A stretch of DNA of 10,023 nt from Deltaproteobacteria bacterium (GTDB lineage: Bacteria; Desulfobacterota; Binatia; DP-6), in the NCBI GenBank assembly GCA_005879245.1, contig VBLA01000026.1, positions 1-10,023 of the forward strand, given 5' to 3'. Made by a program: the position numbers and the translations under genes. The notes under the pieces are model-generated. The model made no database searches, was not told the origin of the DNA, and saw only the letters and a list, made by a program, of their open reading frames with translations. Each line of letters starts with the position of its first letter. Positions within the stretch are counted from its first letter, which is position 1. Shown piece after piece: positions 6,444 to 10,023 of the stretch.

Positions 6444-7268
6444 CGGAATCCCCCCCCGACGCGATCGGCGACGGCTTCCGCCAGCCCGCGCCGCAGCTCG
6501 GGAAGCTCGCAGCCGGCGGCGGCCGGATGGCCACCGCCCCCGAGGGCTTCCGCCAGCCGGGAGAGGTCGACGGTGCAGTCGGGAGAGCGGCGCAGGCTCA
6601 CCCCCAGGCTCCGCACGTCGTAGAGGGCGAACACCGTGTTCGTCGTCCGTCGACCCCAGGCGTCCGCGATCTCGCCCGGGTACCCGTCGCACACGGCGGC
6701 GACGAGCGACGCCGATCCCACTCGCCGCTCGGTCCGCGTCGCCTCGGCGACCGTGAAGCTGCGGGCGATCTCGGCCTCGACTCGGGCCCGGGCCGCCAGC
6801 ATGCGCGGCGTGTAGGTGACGCGCTCGTCGATCCCGAGGAGCTCGCCGTACGACTCCGCGCCCAGCGTCCGTACCGTCCAGGCGAGGGTACTCGTAGACC
6901 AGGCGAGAGGCGGCGTAGTCCTCGGACAGCACGCGGTCGGCGAACGGGACGTCGACCGCTCCCGAGCGGAAGCGCTCGAGCGCCGTGCGGTGGTGATCGA
7001 TCCAGTAGATGCGGACGCCGGCCGCCACGAGCGTGCGCAGGTACGCGTCGGTAGCCGGCTCGCGCCAGGAGATGTCGGTGATCCAGAGCTCCGCGTCGCG
7101 CGCGCTCTCGAGCCCGAGGCCTCGCAGGACCGAGTCGATCTCGTTGTTGCCGGCGAAGCGGACGGCCACCGTGGCCTGCCCCGCGTAGTAGCGCGCGACC
7201 GCCACCGCGGCTGCGACCCCGTCGAGGCAGTGCGGTCCGTGGCTCACCACGTGGACGTTCGGCGTCAT
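6440..7268 (-). CDS. DHH-family phosphoesterase, split by a one-base frameshift
   Basis: DHH/DHHA1 phosphoesterase, the superfamily of NrnA nanoRNases, RecJ and related Mn-dependent enzymes. From ATG 7268 the frame shows SHGPHCLDG (9-17, motif I region), TDIS (64-67, Asp65), the name-giving WIDHH (89-93), then SRLVYEY (121-127). Here the frame breaks: removing one base from the GGG at 6886-6888 (plus strand) gives VYEYLAWTVRTLGAES and continues without interruption to the DHHA1 motif GGGGHPAAAG (243-252) and TGA at 6440, a 275-residue protein. Both halves have normal content, so either a sequencing error or a very recent mutation is likely. A possible TTCCCG-17-CATAAT promoter (7309-7281) would give a leader of only a few bases. 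The gene begins 46 bp after DUF488 and its stop overlaps the VOC start, an operon-like layout. Substrate unknown. Confidence 0.85.
6450..6457 (-). repeat. G8 homopolymer at the DHH/VOC junction
   Basis: Eight consecutive C on the plus strand (eight G in the mRNA) lie 6 nt upstream of the CTG start and within the last codons of the DHH gene. The tract could serve as a weak Shine-Dalgarno, and it is a likely spot for slippage or sequencing error. One extra G would join the DHHA1 frame to the VOC frame. Confidence 0.8.
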
Positions 7269-7314
7269 GACGACGCGGGCATTATGGCCGACCAAGGTCG
7301 CATCGGGAAGCACG

Positions 7315-7848
7315 TCAGCGCGGGAGCGCGAGCTGGCCGCGGTCGTAGATCAGACGATCGTCGGCCACGCGCGCGAAGGAGGTGAGGCGGTGCGGCGTCG
7401 CCGGCCCGTGCCCGACGGCGTGCCGGACGTCGATGCCCCGCGCGAGGAGCGCATCGGCGATCAGCTGGCGATGGCAGCGCCAGGGGACCGCCTCGGCGCA
7501 GAGGACGGCGGTCGGTCGCTGGCGGGCGAGGTCGAGCAGCCGGTCGAGCTCGGCCTTGAACTCGGCCGTCTCCATGTGGTCGGCATAGGCGCGGAAGGCC
7601 GCGCTCGTCCAGGCGACGTGGGGCGAGTCGCGCTGGCCGTGGCGTCGCCCGCCCAGACCGGGAAGCCAGGCGTAGGCGACGCCAGCCGCCGCGAGGGCGT
7701 CTCCGAGCGCCTCGCGCGCGAAGTGCGGATGCCGGCGCGACGCCGGGAAGCGACGCACGTCGGCGATGCCGAGGATGCCGTGTGCCCGCACCAGATCGAG
7801 GAACGACTCGGGGGCGAGTGTCGAGTGACCGAGCGTGTAGACGATCAC
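7315..7848 (-). CDS. DUF488 family protein
   Basis: Matches DUF488, a widespread bacterial family of unknown biochemical function. Seen are YTLGHS (4-9), IADVRRFPASRRHPHF (28-43), LPGLGGRRHG (about 66-75) and the Cys/His motif CAEAVPWRCHRQLIADAL (about 118-135), which is the family signature and could bind a metal or act in catalysis. Length 177 residues is normal. I chose GTG at 7848 because it begins exactly at the conserved first strand; a longer form to 7926 would add 26 residues without similarity and overlap the divergent lipoprotein. Upstream, TGCTACAGT (7863-7855) is an extended -10 placed so that transcription would begin at or next to the GTG, so the mRNA may be leaderless. It probably heads a DUF488-DHH-VOC transcript. 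Confidence 0.92.
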   Translation of the reverse strand: MIVYTLGHSTLAPESFLDLVRAHGILGIADVRRFPASRRHPHFAREALGDALAAAGVAYAWLPGLGGRRHGQRDSPHVAWTSAAFRAYADHMETAEFKAELDRLLDLARQRPTAVLCAEAVPWRCHRQLIADALLARGIDVRHAVGHGPATPHRLTSFARVADDRLIYDRGQLALPR

Positions 7849-7854
7849 GCATCG

Positions 7855-7863
7855 ACTGTAGCA
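7855..7863 (-). promoter_or_regulatory. Extended -10 promoter candidate giving a leaderless DUF488 mRNA
   Basis: On the minus strand 7863-7855 reads TGCTACAGT: TGn extension plus TACAGT (4/6). The start point about 7 nt later falls on the GTG at 7848. The -35 (ACCGAC near 7883) is poor and would lie inside the divergent lipoprotein gene. Confidence 0.4.
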
Positions 7864-7873
7864 CAAGGGATCC

Positions 7874-8641
7874 GTGCGTCGGTTGCTCCTGGCGGGTCTT
7901 TGCCTTCTCGGCTGCCCCGCTCCCACGCGCTATGCGGTGGTGCAGCCCGGGCTCTCGTGCGAGCGGGCCACCCGGGTCGCCTACCGGACGCTCCTCGCGC
8001 TCGGCTACGCGGTGACCGACCTCGTGCCCGCGAGCCCGGAACGCGCGGGGGATATCGGTGCCACCAAGGGGGGAGCCGAGGGCGAGCCGGAAAAGGTGCG
8101 GGTACGGATCCGCTGCGACGCCGAGGGCGCGGTGCTCCAGCCGGTCGAGGAGGTCCTCGTTTCCAACTACGACTTCAGCCGTGTCTTCGGCTACAGCTTC
8201 AAGACCCTCGTCCAGGGGCCGGACGTGGAGGAGCCGCGCGCCGCCCGGGGGCTCGAGGTGCTGGTGCACGTGGTCCTGCCGCACGAGGCCCTGCTCGATC
8301 TGGGCGGGGTACCGACCGTGGGGGGCGCGCTCGCGGTGCGCGTCACGGTCCGCAATCACAGCGAGCGCGCGGTCGCGATCGACCCGGCACAGGTGGAGCT
8401 CGTGCCCGCCGACGGGCCGAGTGCGGCGCCCCTTGCGGGACCCTCGCTCGACGCGGCGCTCGCCCAGAACCCGGCCGCCGAGCGGGTGCGTCGAGAGCGG
8501 CTCGCCCCGGCGCGCGTCCGAGCGAACGAGACCGTGACGGGCTACGCGGTCTATCCCGGTGCCGCGTATCGCGAGGCCCGGATCGCGATCGAGGACGCGG
8601 AGACGGGCGAGACCGAGGGGTTCGTGGCCCCCGTCGAGTGA
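7874..8641 (+). CDS. Predicted lipoprotein of unknown function
   Basis: I do not recognise this 255-residue protein. It begins MRRLLLAGLCLLGC: two Arg, a short hydrophobic core and a lipobox LLGC with Cys14, so it should be lipidated and anchored to a membrane on the periplasmic side. The mature part starts with a mixed segment (about 28-90: SCERATRVAYRTLLALGY, then EKVRVRIRCDAEG). It continues with an extended strand-rich part around VRVTVRNHSERAVAIDPAQVEL (about 155-176) that looks like an immunoglobulin-like sandwich, a helical linker (about 193-215), and a last strand region with GYAVYPGAAY and TGETEGF. The start is GTG 7874 with AAGGGA (7865-7870) a few bases before it. Only 25 bp separate its start from that of DUF488. 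Codon use matches the neighbours. Confidence 0.85.
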   Translation: MRRLLLAGLCLLGCPAPTRYAVVQPGLSCERATRVAYRTLLALGYAVTDLVPASPERAGDIGATKGGAEGEPEKVRVRIRCDAEGAVLQPVEEVLVSNYDFSRVFGYSFKTLVQGPDVEEPRAARGLEVLVHVVLPHEALLDLGGVPTVGGALAVRVTVRNHSERAVAIDPAQVELVPADGPSAAPLAGPSLDAALAQNPAAERVRRERLAPARVRANETVTGYAVYPGAAYREARIAIEDAETGETEGFVAPVE

Positions 8642-8713
8642 GGCCTCCTGCCGGCCGTCCGCCACCCGGTCGGTCCGATCGAGCCCTGCTTCCTGCCGGA
8701 TGGCCCGGACGGC

Positions 8714-8742
8714 TTGACGAGCACCCAGGGCGCGCCGATACG
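8714..8742 (+). promoter_or_regulatory. Weak promoter candidate before the copper monooxygenase-like gene
   Basis: TTGACG (8714-8719, 5/6) with a 17-bp spacer and GATACG (8737-8742, only 3/6). Just before it, CGGACGGC (8706-8713) can pair with GCCGTCCG (8654-8661) shortly after the lipoprotein stop. The predicted start would nearly coincide with the ATG at 8752, which conflicts with the good GGGGAG ribosome site at 8742-8747; read-through from the lipoprotein gene is as likely. Confidence 0.25.
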
Positions 8743-8751
8743 GGGAGCGCG

Positions 8752-9726
8752 ATGCGCACCCTCATCCTTCTCGGCCTCGCCCTCCTCCTCACCACCGCAG
8801 TCGATGCGCGGACGCATCTGAAGAAGCCGAAACGTGGCTTCCAGATGAAGGTGGGCAAGTACACCGTCGCGCCCGGTCAGGACCTCGAGGTGTGCGAGTA
8901 TCGACGCCTTCCGATTCGCAAATCCATGGACGTCTCGGGCTTCGAGGTGCGGATGCCCGCCGGCGCGCATCACTTCGTGATCTGGGCGTATGGGGGCAAT
9001 CTGCAGGACGACGGCAAGTTCCCGCAGGGGCCGGTCCCGGCGATCGGCTGCTCGGGGGTCTCACCCGACGAGCTCATCCCGCAGGTCCTGATCCCGATCC
9101 AGACGCCGAACAGCCGTTTCCGCTTCCCCACAGGGGTGGCGCTCCCGGTCGACGCCCACGAGCAGGTGTGGCTGAATCCCCACATGAAGAACGCCGCCTC
9201 GACGCCGCTCACGCCGGACATCCGGTTCAACTTCTATGGCGCGAGGAAGGGAACGGTGAAGCACCATGCCGAGGGGCTGATCGTCGGCAACATCACCGAC
9301 ATCCACGTCCCGGCGGGTGGCGATCAGACGCTCACCGCCGAGTGGACGGCGCCCGTGAACCTGACGCTCGTCTACCTCGCCACGCACCAGCACCGCCTCG
9401 GCACGTACGGCAACATCGAGATCGTCGACCGCGACGGTGTCACGCACTCGAGGGTGTACGAGAACCAGGACTGGCAGCACCCGTACTCCTACTGGCCGAA
9501 CCCGCCGATCCGCCTGGCGCAGAACCAGAAGATGCGGATCACCTGTACCTGGCACAACACGGACGATCACGAGGTCCGCTTCGGTCCCAAGACCACGGAC
9601 GAGATGTGCTTCATCCTCGGCTTCTACTACCGGGACGACGGGGACACGGGACCCGTGGCGGGGGACGGCTGTATTCCCGCGAAGCGCGGTCTGCTCTGCC
9701 CGCTTGCCCCGGCCGTGGCCGAGTAG
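8752..9726 (+). CDS. Secreted copper type II monooxygenase-like protein (PHM/DBM fold)
   Basis: Resembles the copper type II, ascorbate-dependent monooxygenase family (peptidylglycine hydroxylating and dopamine beta-monooxygenases), which hydroxylates C-H bonds with two separate copper centres. A signal peptide (1-19, LILLGLALLLTTAVDA) sends it to the periplasm or outside. All six expected ligands are visible. First copper site: HHF (His73, His74) and NPHMKN (His144). Second site: HQH (His212, His214) and DEMC (Met285). Cys265 (ITCTW) and Cys286, next to Met285, match the family disulfide flanking the Met ligand. Cys48, 100, 307 and 316 may form others. At 324 residues it has the size of the two-domain catalytic core. 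ATG 8752 has GGGGAG at 8742-8747. It is convergent with a second family member. Substrate unknown; similar bacterial proteins are mostly uncharacterised. Confidence 0.88.
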   Translation: MRTLILLGLALLLTTAVDARTHLKKPKRGFQMKVGKYTVAPGQDLEVCEYRRLPIRKSMDVSGFEVRMPAGAHHFVIWAYGGNLQDDGKFPQGPVPAIGCSGVSPDELIPQVLIPIQTPNSRFRFPTGVALPVDAHEQVWLNPHMKNAASTPLTPDIRFNFYGARKGTVKHHAEGLIVGNITDIHVPAGGDQTLTAEWTAPVNLTLVYLATHQHRLGTYGNIEIVDRDGVTHSRVYENQDWQHPYSYWPNPPIRLAQNQKMRITCTWHNTDDHEVRFGPKTTDEMCFILGFYYRDDGDTGPVAGDGCIPAKRGLLCPLAPAVAE

Positions 9727-9749
9727 GCTAGGCGCGAGCGTCCCGGGCG

Positions 9750-9765
9750 GCCCGGCGCCGCGGGC
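9750..9765. terminator. Short GC hairpin between convergent monooxygenase-like genes
   Basis: GCCCG (9750-9754) pairs with CGGGC (9761-9765) in the 39-bp gap between the two convergent stop codons. It could end transcription from both sides, but there is no T-run on either strand. Confidence 0.25.
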
Positions 9766-10023
9766 TCACTGCTGGTCGCGGACGGTGACGGTCGCCACGC
9801 CGTTCTTCTGGACGCAGGTGGTGAACTCGTCGGGCGCGTCGGTCGGGTAGTAGAACGCGAACAGGTTGCAGTGCTCGTTCTGGTCGGTGAACGGGCCGAA
9901 CTTGAAGGTCTGGTCGGTCTCGTTGTCGTACGCGCAGGTCCACTGGAGGCCGCTCACCTCGGGCGCGTCGACTCCCGAGTAGCGGACGAAGGGCGGATCG
10001 AGATACCCCTTCTGGTCGTAGAG
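9766..10023 (-). CDS. Second copper type II monooxygenase-like protein, C-terminal 85 residues, Met ligand replaced by His
   Basis: The frame is open at the right edge, so only the C-terminal part is present. It aligns with the end of the neighbouring 8752-9726 protein: WTCAYDN against ITCTWHN, KFGPFTDQNEHCNLFAFYYP against RFGPKTTDEMCFILGFYY. Both keep the Cys pair and the final FYY strand. In PHM/DBM the residue before the second Cys is the Met ligand of the catalytic copper; here it is His. The remaining tail (APDEFTTCVQKNGVATVTVRD) carries a third Cys. The His and HxH ligands of the other positions would be beyond the window. It is convergent with its neighbour, stop to stop, 39 bp apart. 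Family membership rests on this short but specific match; whether the His form is active is unknown. Confidence 0.75.
   Translation of the reverse strand, partial: LYDQKGYLDPPFVRYSGVDAPEVSGLQWTCAYDNETDQTFKFGPFTDQNEHCNLFAFYYPTDAPDEFTTCVQKNGVATVTVRDQQ

Noticed and set aside
5985..7313. A single 442-residue DHH-VOC fusion protein
   Set aside because: Its middle (about 6440-6886) is out-of-frame nonsense; the true DHH C-terminal half with GGGGHPAAAG is in the adjacent frame.
7265..8665. 466-codon minus-strand frame
   Set aside because: It crosses the lipoprotein and DUF488 genes in a different frame and has shadow-type composition.
7267..8751. Long plus-strand extension in front of the copper monooxygenase-like protein (819-codon frame)
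   Set aside because: This part overlaps DUF488 and the lipoprotein in other frames and is Arg/Gly/Ala-rich nonsense; the real start is ATG 8752 with a signal peptide and ribosome site.

Overview
The window is GC-rich chromosomal DNA from an environmental Gram-negative bacterium. Evidence for this is strong G/C bias at third codon positions, a lipobox lipoprotein, a Sec-exported D,D-carboxypeptidase with a SPOR domain, and a pair of secreted copper type II monooxygenase-like proteins. That last family is common in Myxococcota, Binatota and other deltaproteobacterial lineages, so such a genome (perhaps a metagenome assembly) is my inference. No rRNA, tRNA, IS element, CRISPR array or phage gene is recognisable.

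Layout. (1) 1-801, minus: most of a RavA/MoxR-type AAA+ ATPase, running off the left edge. (2) 899-2993, plus: a compact run of an enlarged LOG-family nucleotide-binding protein, a histidine phosphatase, and a decayed deoxyribonuclease IV (nfo-like) gene that keeps both ends but has lost its middle. (3) 3064-4200, plus, from its own sigma70-type promoter: a DacA-type D-Ala-D-Ala carboxypeptidase with a C-terminal SPOR domain. It converges on 4244-5389, minus: D-alanine--D-alanine ligase. One makes the D-Ala-D-Ala terminus of peptidoglycan precursors and the other trims it. (4) 5390-5984: about 600 bp without a convincing gene, holding a terminator-like inverted repeat, a consensus-like promoter and a set of hairpins that may be a structured RNA. 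(5) 7848-5985, minus: DUF488 protein, a DHH-family phosphoesterase (split by a one-base frameshift) and a VOC/glyoxalase-fold protein whose start overlaps the DHH stop. (6) 7874-8641, plus: an unrecognised lipoprotein, divergent from DUF488 with only 25 bp between start codons. (7) 8752-9726, plus, and 10023-9766, minus (partial): two convergent copper type II monooxygenase-like proteins. The first keeps all six copper ligands expected from the PHM/DBM family; the second has His where the Met ligand should be.

There is no obvious defence or mobile system here. The points most worth checking are the gutted nfo-like gene, the single-base DHH frameshift, the G8 tract at the DHH/VOC junction, the Met-to-His copper-site variant, and the promoter-plus-hairpin region near 5620-5830.
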